NCBI RefSeq assembly: GCF_963678635.1
Contig: NW_026971219.1
Coordinates: forward strand, 1 to 64,000
Reading direction: 5' to 3'
Length of the DNA stretch: 64,000 bases
From: Symsagittifera roscoffensis
Taxonomy: Eukaryota > Xenacoelomorpha > Acoela > Convolutidae
Under the pieces are notes generated by a model. The model did not search any database and was not told the DNA's origin. It worked only from the letters and a program-made list of their open reading frames with translations. The stretch's first letter is position 1. The number at the start of each line of letters is the position of its first letter. The position numbers and the translations under genes were made by a program. Positions 1 through 7,380 of this stretch are shown here, piece after piece.

Positions 1-567
1 AAAACTCTGTTGAAAACACCCGCAATATACAATTATATTGAAGTTTTACCGAGAACTTTTTTGGCCACAACTGGTGTGCAAAGCTGGCGACAAGAAGACG
101 TTTTTGCCAAAGAGCCAGTTCGTCGAATGATTTTAGCAATGAGCTCGAATACAGCATACCTGGGAACTAACCGAACAAACCCGTTTCATTATCAAAAATT
201 TCAGCTGAATGAAATCATTGTTTACCGAAACGGTCTGCCCATTGCAGGAACTCCTGTGTCAACGACTGATAACAAAAGAATATACTATAACACATTGGAA
301 GCTCTAGACTTTGTTTTCAACAATAGTCATGGAATCAGTTTGGCTAATTATCACAATCATTATATTATGGCATTTGATCTCACATCTACTCAGGAGGCTT
401 CACATGACTTTATTCATCCTGAATTGACCAATTGCACCATTTCAGTAGAACTAAAGTTTGATGCACCGCTGGGGGAAAATGTAGAGTTACTTTTCATGGG
501 AGAGCGTGCATCAACAGTTTACGTGCGTTCCGATAGAAAAATAGCTAAAAACACTCTAATGAGTTGA
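1..567 (+). CDS. Double-jelly-roll major capsid protein, C-terminal part, copy 1 (cut by window edge)
   Basis: The window opens exactly at codon 251 of a gene whose full-length twin lies at 5489-6805; the 188 codons present match that twin. The upstream part of this copy should lie left of the window. The protein is of the type usually annotated as F54H12.2-like, which is the double-jelly-roll capsid protein of Maverick/Polinton and adintovirus-like elements. This part would be the second jelly roll: strand-like stretches such as FQLNEIIVYRNG and HYIMAFDLTS precede the C-terminal segment CTISVELKFDAPL. The TTG at position 10 is an internal leucine codon and not a start. The protease gene follows 13 nt after the stop codon. 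Confidence 0.82.
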   Translation, partial: KTLLKTPAIYNYIEVLPRTFLATTGVQSWRQEDVFAKEPVRRMILAMSSNTAYLGTNRTNPFHYQKFQLNEIIVYRNGLPIAGTPVSTTDNKRIYYNTLEALDFVFNNSHGISLANYHNHYIMAFDLTSTQEASHDFIHPELTNCTISVELKFDAPLGENVELLFMGERASTVYVRSDRKIAKNTLMS

Positions 568-580
568 CTCGGTGAAAAAA

Positions 581-1018
581 ATGAACAATTTACAGATTAC
601 TGAGCTTATTCACCGATGCAAGCATTTGAAACATCGATTTTGCGGCATTTTTCCCGCTAACTTAGCATTTAATTCAATATTGAAACGTGACAATACTTTC
701 ATGATAGTGAACGCATCAAACTCAGACCAGCCAGGAACTCATTGGTTACTGTTTGCTCAAGCTGGTGGTCAAAATTTTTTTGCAGATCCTCTTGGACGAA
801 GCCTACACAACTATCCACATGTATACAAAAATATGAGACGTTCTATCCATGAGGGAAACCAAATACTGATGAATAAGCCAATCCAATCAGCTAACTCGGT
901 CTTGTGCGGACTTTATTGTATTTATGTTGCTCATGTTATAATTTCATCTAAATTTCCTATAGGTTTCAAGGTTAATGACCATGACATGATGCGTTTTGCT
1001 AAACATATGATGTTATAA
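581..1018 (+). CDS. Adenain-like cysteine protease (capsid maturation), copy 1
   Basis: This 145-residue protein carries the catalytic signature of adenovirus-type C5 cysteine proteases. His54 sits in GTHWLLF, Asp69 in FADPLG, Gln102 follows KPI, and Cys109 lies in VLCGLYC. The seven-residue spacing from the oxyanion-hole Gln to the nucleophile Cys is that of adenain. Such proteases cut capsid and core precursors during virion maturation in adenoviruses and in Maverick/Polinton elements. The frame is open upstream to a GTG at 572, but the first ATG is at 581, only 13 nt after the capsid stop, and is the likely start in a eukaryote. It lies directly behind the capsid gene in both copies, as expected for a virion module. 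The one difference from the second copy (A952 versus G7190) is synonymous. Confidence 0.85.
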   Translation: MNNLQITELIHRCKHLKHRFCGIFPANLAFNSILKRDNTFMIVNASNSDQPGTHWLLFAQAGGQNFFADPLGRSLHNYPHVYKNMRRSIHEGNQILMNKPIQSANSVLCGLYCIYVAHVIISSKFPIGFKVNDHDMMRFAKHMML

Positions 1019-1055
1019 CTTTGTGATACTGATGCATTTCTTTAATGATTTATAA

Positions 1056-1061
1056 TTTATT
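1056..1061 (-). terminator. Poly(A) signal for the minus-strand genes, copy 1
   Basis: TTTATT on the plus strand reads AATAAA on the minus strand, 82 nt beyond the stop of the 1143-1772 gene. No such signal lies between the two minus-strand genes, so both may share this 3' end. The signal lies in the 124-bp gap between convergent genes. Confidence 0.5.
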
Positions 1062-1120
1062 TTTAAGAAAAAAACATGTTTTATGGTTGCTAGAACACTT
1101 GCCTCTGGCGTTATCGCAGG

Positions 1121-1141
1121 CTCTAAAAACCGTTTTCAGAG
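1121..1141. other. Short inverted repeat between convergent genes, copy 1
   Basis: CTCT-A-AAAA and TTTT-C-AGAG pair around a CCG loop with a single A/C mismatch. The hairpin sits at the 3' ends of the protease gene and the minus-strand gene, so it could help end transcripts from both sides. This role is a guess. The second copy is at 7359-7379. Confidence 0.35.
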
Positions 1142-1142
1142 T

Positions 1143-1772
1143 TTAAATTTTTTTTTCCATTATAAATTTAACAAACAAAGTATTTGAATCAATCTCTAAA
1201 CGACCATAACCACTCAAAATGATATCAATAATTTTAGAAAACTCGGCGGCATTATCACCATTCAAAATATGAATGAAGCGTTCAATTGTTACATTAGTGA
1301 TTAAATCAGTTTGAGTTTGAATGGATCGAGTTTGTGAAGCAAAGCAAACTTGTGGCAATCTTCTTCGTAGAGAAGCACCACCAATGTCAGTTGAGTTGAT
1401 AATAGAATTGTTGTAGTTGACAGCAATTTTTAATTTTTCCATCAGGGGTCCCGATAGGTGAAGTTTACTGCAACCCAATATTAGATGCTTGAAAGATGAG
1501 AGTAGACAAGGTACAACGAAAGTGGTTGAGGTCATCTTTTTCACTACGTCGACACAATCCTTGGTTACTTCGATGAGAACATGGATGTGGGGATGGTCAT
1601 TGTCGAGCAATTGGGCGCAAGACTCGTTCTGAATTGAGTGGGTTGCAAATGCAAAGTTTGTGTTTAGAGGGAGTTGTGAGGCGTCGGGTTCGTTGTTCAG
1701 AATAAAAAATTTAAAATTTTTTCGAAATTTTTTAAAAAATTCAGGCGACTGCTCATACATTGCTTCAACCAT
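1143..1772 (-). CDS. Uncharacterised protein with HUH-like motif (possible Rep/NS1-type domain), copy 1
   Basis: This 209-residue protein was not recognised by overall similarity. Two local features recall the endonuclease domain of HUH rolling-circle replication proteins: FFILNN at residues 22-27 resembles Rep motif I, and HPHIHVLI at 60-67 has the His-hydrophobic-His arrangement of motif II at a suitable distance. A possible motif III tyrosine is Tyr120 (VNYNNS), but the usual YxxK spacing is absent. No Walker A helicase motif is present, so it would be a nuclease-like or origin-binding domain only. Residues 149-156 contain RSIQTQTD, resembling a dynein light chain (LC8) binding TQT motif. 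It reads opposite to the capsid and protease genes and starts 48 nt beyond the stop of the PC4-like gene. The motif reading is tentative; that this is a gene is better supported. Confidence 0.6.
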   Translation of the reverse strand: MVEAMYEQSPEFFKKFRKNFKFFILNNEPDASQLPLNTNFAFATHSIQNESCAQLLDNDHPHIHVLIEVTKDCVDVVKKMTSTTFVVPCLLSSFKHLILGCSKLHLSGPLMEKLKIAVNYNNSIINSTDIGGASLRRRLPQVCFASQTRSIQTQTDLITNVTIERFIHILNGDNAAEFSKIIDIILSGYGRLEIDSNTLFVKFIMEKKI

Positions 1773-1820
1773 TCTGCTGGTTAAATCAAATTATTCAAAC
1801 GTTTTTTTTTTGTTTCTGTT

Positions 1821-2255
1821 TCAGGCAACTCTACACTTTTTATTATTCGAGTATTCATCATCCGCATCGTTTTCATCGCCACTTTCAGCACATTCTTTTT
1901 TGGGAGGGACTAATCGTTTTGACGTGTATCGTCTTTTATGATGTTTATCATTCACAGCTGAGGAGGATGAGGAGGAGGAGGAAGAAGATGAAGTCTTTTC
2001 ACCAGTTTGTTTTTTAACCAATTTTTTAATCTTTGAATAATTATCTGCCAAACAATCAAATTCTCTTGTCGTTAAGGTCACTGCTTGATAACATTTAAAT
2101 ACACCATCTTCATTCTTTTTATATAACTTAACTGTGATATATGTACCCGTTTTGTCAAAAGTTTTCGTTCCAACCCGTACAATGCGTTTTTCTCCCGAAG
2201 ATATATCTTGAAAATCATCGTAAAAGTCTGTATCATTTTCTAGCGACGAGTACAT
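1821..2255 (-). CDS. PC4-like (transcriptional coactivator p15 type) small nuclear protein, copy 1
   Basis: The frame is open from an ATG at 2342, but the ATG at 2255 starts the plausible 144-residue protein; the upstream extension is low-complexity. The N-terminus is acidic (residues 6-17). The core at residues 38-80 (TYITVKLY, then EDGVF, then AVTLTTREFDCL) resembles the single-stranded-DNA-binding domain of PC4/p15, in which a strand, a turn and a GxxLT-type helix start alternate. An 11-serine run (89-99) follows, then basic clusters HKRR and PPKK that could act as nuclear localisation signals, and an acidic segment. PC4-type proteins bind ssDNA and modulate transcription or replication. 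One codon near the C-terminus differs between copies (Asn here, Lys in the other). The PC4 assignment is by pattern only. Confidence 0.65.
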   Translation of the reverse strand: MYSSLENDTDFYDDFQDISSGEKRIVRVGTKTFDKTGTYITVKLYKKNEDGVFKCYQAVTLTTREFDCLADNYSKIKKLVKKQTGEKTSSSSSSSSSSSAVNDKHHKRRYTSKRLVPPKKECAESGDENDADDEYSNNKKCRVA

Positions 2256-2895
2256 AGTGGTGGTGGTAACGGTAGTGACTTGTTGGTTCAACTGTTTTAT
2301 GATAGAATGAAATGAATAATGAATTGGATAGAAGATAAACAAATATCTGTGGATTTACTTTTATGGCGCCCCTTCAGCCTATAGTGGGAGAATTTAATTA
2401 GTTTTTGCAATTGGATTTGTATAAGATAAAAGCGTGTTTATTGCATCTGTCATTTCTGTCTGGAAAGCACTTGAATGGGTCATAAATCTCAGTTAATGTT
2501 ACATGTCGGCATACATGTACTCACTTTGAAGTGGAGATAGCTTTCGGTTGAATCTGTCTGGCAAATTCCCGTTTTAGCTCATAAATCTCAACGTTTTTAC
2601 CCTGGCGGCATGCATGTTATCTCTTTGAAGTGTAAAATTTTTGTCATTTTGTGCTTAGGGTATCATAAAAAGGCGCCATGCTGTTTCTTTGAAGTATAGA
2701 TTTTCAAAGCGTTCACATTTCTTCTTTAATTGCAAAAGCCCTGAAAACATATTAAAATTTCACAAAACCAGATTTATGGTAATTGGCTAAATCTTAGACC
2801 ACCAGCAATAAAAAACTAAAAGTGGTAGGTCAAACTAAATCTACTCACTATTTTTATTCAATCTCTCAAAATCAGTCAATACAAAATTTTCAACG
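2256..2895. promoter_or_regulatory. Divergent intergenic (promoter) region with three iterated modules, copy 1
   Basis: This 640-bp AT-rich gap separates the minus-strand PC4-like gene from the plus-strand gene at 2896, so it should hold both promoters. It contains three spaced degenerate direct repeats at 2480-2535, 2579-2634 and 2663-2698. Each begins TCATAAA, passes through a GGCAT/GCATG-type core and ends CTTTGAAGT followed by a purine. The first two also share TCATAAATCTCA, and the first has ACATGT arms around CGGCAT. Repeated modules like this are typical of viral enhancers or of iterons bound by a replication protein. I saw no clear TATA box. Confidence 0.5.
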
Positions 2896-3564
2896 ATGGC
2901 AACTCCCCTGCAAATCATTTCAATTAATTCTCTTGAAAGAGCTATATTATACCAAACTTATACCAGAGATTCTATCGTAGTGGTTCAACAGGAACGGAAA
3001 ATGCGTCATCGAAAAACAAGTCCTTTCAACGATCTTGATCCAGGAAGCAGAGAATTCGATGAATGGGTCACTAAAAACCATATGATGTTACCCAACTATT
3101 TGCTAGATCAAATTGGTATCCTCATACAAAACAGAAAACAGGTCTACGAGAGTTGCTGTGTGACTGAATCGTATCCTGCGCTGAAGCGCACAGATATTCA
3201 AGACCCTACTTGCCTTGATCGTTCACCGAGAAAAATACTGTTTAACTATGATTGCCAATCGATCCCCTTTTACGAAAATCAGGAAGGATCCATTAGAGAT
3301 TTAGCAGAGCGAGAAAGCTACTGGAACATTGAGTCGATTGAATCACCAGATTCATTAGAGAAAAAAGATGAGGACCAGCAGACGCCCAAAACCCCAATAA
3401 AACCGGATATTTTTTCAATCACTCAACAACAGCAGCAGCATACTTCTTCTTTTTCTTCTTCCGGCAGTCAAAGTCCCACTGCACCAAACTTAGTGGCTGA
3501 GACGCCTCCTATCAATGCTTGCTTTGCGCCGAAAAAACGCAAACTGCAATTTAGAGATCTCTGA
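2896..3564 (+). CDS. Uncharacterised nuclear-type protein with C-terminal NLS, copy 1
   Basis: This 222-residue protein matches no family I can name. Residues 1-145 look globular, with a charged segment QERKMRHRK at 32-40. The C-terminal third is low-complexity: a Gln run (QQQQQ, 177-181), a Ser-rich stretch (184-193) and several Ser/Thr-Pro pairs. Two of these fit the full CDK site S/T-P-x-K (Ser110 in SPRK, Thr166 in TPIK). The extreme C-terminus has PKKRK at 212-216, which resembles a monopartite nuclear localisation signal. The ATG at 2896 has G at +4. It is transcribed away from the PC4-like gene across the iterated region and is followed by an AATAAA at 3728. Its position among accessory genes suggests an early or regulatory protein, but nothing in the sequence proves this. 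Confidence 0.72.
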   Translation: MATPLQIISINSLERAILYQTYTRDSIVVVQQERKMRHRKTSPFNDLDPGSREFDEWVTKNHMMLPNYLLDQIGILIQNRKQVYESCCVTESYPALKRTDIQDPTCLDRSPRKILFNYDCQSIPFYENQEGSIRDLAERESYWNIESIESPDSLEKKDEDQQTPKTPIKPDIFSITQQQQQHTSSFSSSGSQSPTAPNLVAETPPINACFAPKKRKLQFRDL

Positions 3565-3727
3565 AAACTCAAAAAAAACTTTGTTTCCACCGAGAGTGTA
3601 CCAGTTTGGGGGTTTATTATTTAGTTTGATAAGTTTTTATTATTGTGGGTGAATCTTTGTTTACGTTTTGCTTATGATTTTTTTCTAATTTAAAGTTTGC
3701 TTTGTGATTTTCAATCAATAGAAAGGA

Positions 3728-3733
3728 AATAAA
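3728..3733 (+). terminator. Poly(A) signal, copy 1
   Basis: AATAAA 164 nt beyond the stop of the 2896-3564 gene; the same signal follows its twin in copy 2. Confidence 0.5.
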
Positions 3734-4007
3734 AACAACAGAAAAAATTAATAGCAAAAAAATCAAAATAACTTTAAAAAGTCGGCATAAAAGTCTAAAA
3801 GTATAAATTTTGATAAATTTCTCGTCAAATCCAACTTAATTATATCAGTTTTTTTAATGCTCATTTCGAAAAATCAAAAAAAATAAACTGAATACTCTTC
3901 CTAAGATTTTATCTAATGATGTTGAAACAAAAAACATAAAAATGTTTTTGTTATGTTTTTTCATAATAGTTTTCAAAATATAAATATTAACACAGAAAAA
4001 GATAAAG

Positions 4008-4250
4008 AGAGAGAGAGAGAGAACTGACGATCCATAAACCCCATTATTATCCCTTTTGGGATATAGCTTTTTCAAAAGAAAGCTATTTATGGATGGGTCC
4101 AGCAATTCTGCCGGTTAATCAACCATAGTTACTTTTGGCTCTTTACACTCTCTGTTTTTGTTTTTTTTTCTCTCTCTCTCTAATATGTCTACAGCCTGGT
4201 GGAGTTAGCCAGGACTCTTAGGAGTAGACTTTAGAGAGTGTATGAGCCAG
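4008..4250. other. Palindrome-rich structured intergenic element, copy 1
   Basis: Two fold-back units lie side by side. In the first, TCCATAAA (4031-4038) pairs with TTTATGGA (4086-4093) and encloses two hairpins, TATCCC-TTTT-GGGATA (4048-4063) and ATAGCTTT...AAAGCTAT (4063-4086). In the second, GGCTC and ACACTCTCT (4137-4153) pair with AGAGAGTGT and GAGCC (4233-4248). Inside these, GTCTAC (4187-4192) pairs with GTAGAC (4224-4229) and encloses CCTGG/CCAGG and ACTC/GAGT hairpins. A GA tract (4008-4021) and a CT tract (4170-4181) are also complementary. The branched shape recalls viral replication origins or structured RNAs; no known RNA family was recognised. The rest of the 3565-5231 gap is AT-rich without a convincing gene. 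Confidence 0.5.
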
Positions 4251-4717
4251 TATAAAGCATTATATATAATAAAATTACATGTCTATAACAGATTTCACGT
4301 TTAATAATACTCATTTTCAGGTTAAAATGGTTTAAAAATTCAAAATATGTTTTTTTTCTCGATTTTTCAACATGGGTTACAACCCTGTCCAATAAATCAC
4401 GACAAATTGATTGGACCAGGTTTCATTGGATTTGGAGACAAAAAAGTTTTTTGGTAATTTTTGTTTTTTTTTTTCACTACAAGAATATGTACTAAAAAAG
4501 AAATATCTCAAATTTTTGAACCGACATTTTAGTGGGGCAAGCGTTTCAGAGGTTCCTAATGAAAAGCACTGCCGGGTAGTTATTGCCTACTGTACCAAAC
4601 GGTCCTGCATCAATCTTTTGATGAACTATATGTGAAATTTGTCATAGAATACTAATTTATTTGAGAAATGAACAAAATTCTCAACTACCTTTTATCATTT
4701 TTGTCAGGTATGTTCGA

Positions 4718-4763
4718 CTTGACTTGATTGGTGGGTCTTCCTTGCTTGACTTGATTGGTGGGT
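4718..4763 (+). repeat. 27-bp-spaced direct repeat upstream of the polymerase gene, copy 1
   Basis: CTTGACTTGATTGGTGGGT occurs twice, at 4718-4736 and 4745-4763. Each copy contains an inverted CCAAT box (ATTGG), a common promoter element, about 500 bp before the polymerase start codon. The second duplication copy has the pair at 10957-11002. Confidence 0.45.
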
Positions 4764-5231
4764 TACCATTTTGGTTGAAACAAAAAAACTTGGCAAAAAA
4801 ATTCAAATATATTTTCAATTTTTAGTCAAGTTGACTAAATAGGGAAGTTGATAATAGCAGTGGGTGTTAACATTCACACACTTTAGGTAAAAGAAATAAC
4901 ATTCCCGGGTTGATCCCTTTATGGAATTGTCAGCTACTCTAACCACAAGTATTTATGCTGTTTAATACAGTTGAGTCATTTACCCAATATCGAATTGACA
5001 GTCATTTCATAAAACCACATAAAGCCCCAAAACTACAACCACTTTAAAGCCACTGTTGATTTTATGCTTCACCCACGTAATTGAATTTAATTAATTGAGT
5101 CTTGATCCAAATTTTGTTTTTGAAAAACTTTTCACTTCTCGCTTTTGCTTTGTCGAAATCAGCTTTGGTAAAACTTGAAAAATTTCTTGAAAAGAATTCT
5201 TCTTTCCTGAACACTCAATCTTGAACCAACA

Positions 5232-5492
5232 ATGCCTAACTCAAGTGGAAAACAGACACCAGTCATTTGTTCGACCTGCTCGAAAGTCTTTAGTTCACCA
5301 AGGAACTTGAGACGACATGAACAAAATATCCATAAGATATTCGCAGCCCCACCGCCACCAACTAAATGTGACGAATGTCGAGAATCCTACAACAACAACA
5401 ACAACAAGAAAAAGAAAAACAAAAGCTCTCATTCCACAAAAACGAACCCCACTGAGAAGTCGGTCCAACTTTTTCACCAAAGTACGAAATGA
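5232..5492 (+). pseudogene. Truncated 5' end of the DNA polymerase gene fused to pre-capsid DNA
   Basis: The first 52 codons equal those of the intact gene at 11470. They include zinc finger 1 (Cys13, Cys16, His29, His34) and the first half of finger 2 (Cys46, Cys49). At 5388/5389 the sequence switches to a CAA-rich stretch and runs in frame for 34 unrelated, mostly Asn/Lys/Ser/Thr codons to a TGA that overlaps the capsid ATG. No polymerase domain is left. This is the breakpoint of the 6238-bp tandem duplication. The remnant still has its own upstream region, so it could be transcribed and might drive expression of the capsid gene behind it. Confidence 0.85.
5388..5389. other. Duplication breakpoint
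   Basis: Copy 1 matches copy 2 up to T5388 (equivalent to 11626); the next base differs and the sequence becomes the region upstream of the capsid gene. A (CAA/ACA)n microsatellite begins directly at the junction, which may have helped the recombination. Confidence 0.8.
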
Positions 5493-5499
5493 TTTCTAA
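5389..5499 (+). CDS. Possible 3' end of a basic upstream gene (truncated by the breakpoint)
   Basis: A frame offset by one from the zinc-finger remnant reads a Thr run and then a strongly basic tail (RKRKTKAL, KRTPLRSRS) to a TAA that overlaps the first codons of the capsid gene. Basic core or minor proteins are often encoded just before the capsid gene in adenovirus-like elements. This could therefore be the end of such a gene, with the remainder left of the window in copy 1. The alternative is simple non-coding leader. Confidence 0.25.
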   Translation, partial: TTTTTTRKRKTKALIPQKRTPLRSRSNFFTKVRNDF

Positions 5500-6805
5500 T
5501 TTATTGCCAACTGAAGCAACTCACAGCTCATTAGATTTATTTGAAAAGCCTCCTCTACTCGTTACATTTGAAAATGCGTTCACTCAAAAAATTGGTCCAT
5601 CTTATTCACCTGATGGTCCTATGCTCGAATTTGAAGTTTTAGGAGATAGAAACAACTTTATCGATCTTCAACGAACTCGCTTGGAGATTGTAGCACGCGT
5701 TGTTCAAAATAATGGTAATGTACTGCGAACTCATGCTACAGAGGCAGCACAACGAGACACCCCATATTTGGTTAACAATCCACTTTCATCTTTATTTTCC
5801 GAATGCACAATGTCCTTGAATGGAGAAAAAATTTCAACCACCAATGCCAATTTTGCCCATAAGAGTTTCATTGAGACCGAATTTTCACATGGTAATGATG
5901 CAAAGAAAACATGGCTTGCTTGTCAAGGTTATTATTATGAAGATAATCCATCAGGTATTGATGGTGCTAATGGGCGAGCTGAAGATGTCGCTGAACGTAA
6001 ACGAATCGTAGCTGCATCAACTGAGTTCCGTTTATTTGGTAAAATTGCTTGTGATTTTTTATCATGTGACAAACATCTTATCAGCGGTGTTACAATAAGA
6101 CTTTCTCTGAGACGATCTCCTAATGACTTTGTTATCATGTCTGAGCATAGAGATAAACATTACCGTGTTGAAATCACAGAGGCTAACCTATATGTGCGCA
6201 AAATGACAGTAACCGATTTTGTGCTATCGTCGATAGAAAAAACTCTGTTGAAAACACCCGCAATATACAATTATATTGAAGTTTTACCGAGAACTTTTTT
6301 GGCCACAACTGGTGTGCAAAGCTGGCGACAAGAAGACGTTTTTGCCAAAGAGCCAGTTCGTCGAATGATTTTAGCAATGAGCTCGAATACAGCATACCTG
6401 GGAACTAACCGAACAAACCCGTTTCATTATCAAAAATTTCAGCTGAATGAAATCATTGTTTACCGAAACGGTCTGCCCATTGCAGGAACTCCTGTGTCAA
6501 CGACTGATAACAAAAGAATATACTATAACACATTGGAAGCTCTAGACTTTGTTTTCAACAATAGTCATGGAATCAGTTTGGCTAATTATCACAATCATTA
6601 TATTATGGCATTTGATCTCACATCTACTCAGGAGGCTTCACATGACTTTATTCATCCTGAATTGACCAATTGCACCATTTCAGTAGAACTAAAGTTTGAT
6701 GCACCGCTGGGGGAAAATGTAGAGTTACTTTTCATGGGAGAGCGTGCATCAACAGTTTACGTGCGTTCCGATAGAAAAATAGCTAAAAACACTCTAATGA
6801 GTTGA
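5489..6805 (+). CDS. Double-jelly-roll major capsid protein (F54H12.2-like), complete
   Basis: This 438-residue protein has the length and layout of the F54H12.2-like capsid proteins of Maverick/Polinton and adintovirus-like elements. An N-terminal jelly roll covers roughly residues 20-235: the strand pair LEFEVLGDRNNF, then NNPLSSLFSECTMSLNG, then the conserved FIETEFSHGNDAKKTWL. The second covers roughly 250-435, with VQSWRQEDVF, NPFHYQKFQLNEI and HYIMAFDLTS. Trimers of this fold form the hexon-like capsomers of an icosahedral shell. The start is the first ATG, preceded by a purine-rich leader and overlapping the stop codons of two upstream frames. The upstream DNA is the duplication breakpoint, so its native promoter may be missing or replaced by the one before 5232. 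The protease follows at once. Confidence 0.85.
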   Translation: MISNLLPTEATHSSLDLFEKPPLLVTFENAFTQKIGPSYSPDGPMLEFEVLGDRNNFIDLQRTRLEIVARVVQNNGNVLRTHATEAAQRDTPYLVNNPLSSLFSECTMSLNGEKISTTNANFAHKSFIETEFSHGNDAKKTWLACQGYYYEDNPSGIDGANGRAEDVAERKRIVAASTEFRLFGKIACDFLSCDKHLISGVTIRLSLRRSPNDFVIMSEHRDKHYRVEITEANLYVRKMTVTDFVLSSIEKTLLKTPAIYNYIEVLPRTFLATTGVQSWRQEDVFAKEPVRRMILAMSSNTAYLGTNRTNPFHYQKFQLNEIIVYRNGLPIAGTPVSTTDNKRIYYNTLEALDFVFNNSHGISLANYHNHYIMAFDLTSTQEASHDFIHPELTNCTISVELKFDAPLGENVELLFMGERASTVYVRSDRKIAKNTLMS

Positions 6806-6818
6806 CTCGGTGAAAAAA

Positions 6819-7256
6819 ATGAACAATTTACAGATTACTGAGCTTATTCACCGATGCAAGCATTTGAAACATCGATTTTGCGGCATTTTTCCCGCTAACT
6901 TAGCATTTAATTCAATATTGAAACGTGACAATACTTTCATGATAGTGAACGCATCAAACTCAGACCAGCCAGGAACTCATTGGTTACTGTTTGCTCAAGC
7001 TGGTGGTCAAAATTTTTTTGCAGATCCTCTTGGACGAAGCCTACACAACTATCCACATGTATACAAAAATATGAGACGTTCTATCCATGAGGGAAACCAA
7101 ATACTGATGAATAAGCCAATCCAATCAGCTAACTCGGTCTTGTGCGGACTTTATTGTATTTATGTTGCTCATGTTATAATTTCATCTAAGTTTCCTATAG
7201 GTTTCAAGGTTAATGACCATGACATGATGCGTTTTGCTAAACATATGATGTTATAA
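6819..7256 (+). CDS. Adenain-like cysteine protease, copy 2
   Basis: This is the protein-identical twin of the 581-1018 gene (145 residues), separated from it by one silent base. The catalytic set His54, Asp69, Gln102 and Cys109 is intact, so both copies could be active. The start ATG lies 13 nt after the capsid stop TGA; a GTG nine bases further upstream is in frame but is not a plausible eukaryotic start. The short spacing suggests that capsid and protease are made from one transcript or by reinitiation, or that the protease has a promoter inside the capsid gene. Confidence 0.86.
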   Translation: MNNLQITELIHRCKHLKHRFCGIFPANLAFNSILKRDNTFMIVNASNSDQPGTHWLLFAQAGGQNFFADPLGRSLHNYPHVYKNMRRSIHEGNQILMNKPIQSANSVLCGLYCIYVAHVIISSKFPIGFKVNDHDMMRFAKHMML

Positions 7257-7293
7257 CTTTGTGATACTGATGCATTTCTTTAATGATTTATAA

Positions 7294-7299
7294 TTTATT
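7294..7299 (-). terminator. Poly(A) signal for the minus-strand genes, copy 2
   Basis: AATAAA on the minus strand (TTTATT on plus), 82 nt past the stop of the 7381-8010 gene. Confidence 0.5.
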
Positions 7300-7358
7300 T
7301 TTAAGAAAAAAACATGTTTTATGGTTGCTAGAACACTTGCCTCTGGCGTTATCGCAGG

Positions 7359-7379
7359 CTCTAAAAACCGTTTTCAGAG
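7359..7379. other. Short inverted repeat between convergent genes, copy 2
   Basis: Same hairpin as at 1121-1141 (CTCTAAAAA / TTTTCAGAG arms around CCG). Confidence 0.35.
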
Positions 7380-7380
7380 T

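Noticed and set aside
572-580. GTG start for the protease gene
   Set aside because: A eukaryotic gene should start with ATG; the ATG at 581 is in frame and places the catalytic His at 54.
1660-2017. Plus-strand frames opposite the HUH-like and PC4-like genes
   Set aside because: Antisense shadows of better supported minus-strand genes; no coding features of their own.
3854-4105. 83-codon minus-strand frame, repeated at 10092-10343
   Set aside because: Present twice only because of the duplication; Phe/Ile/Lys-rich as expected of AT-rich spacer, and it overlaps the palindromic region.
4187-4229. tRNA or known structured RNA in the GTCTAC/GTAGAC stem
   Set aside because: No T-arm GGTTCGA-like sequence, acceptor pairing or hammerhead core is seen.
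4411-4635. 74-codon plus-strand frame
   Set aside because: The copy-2 equivalent has a TAG (A4564 versus T10803) that breaks the frame; composition is low-complexity and no family is recognised.
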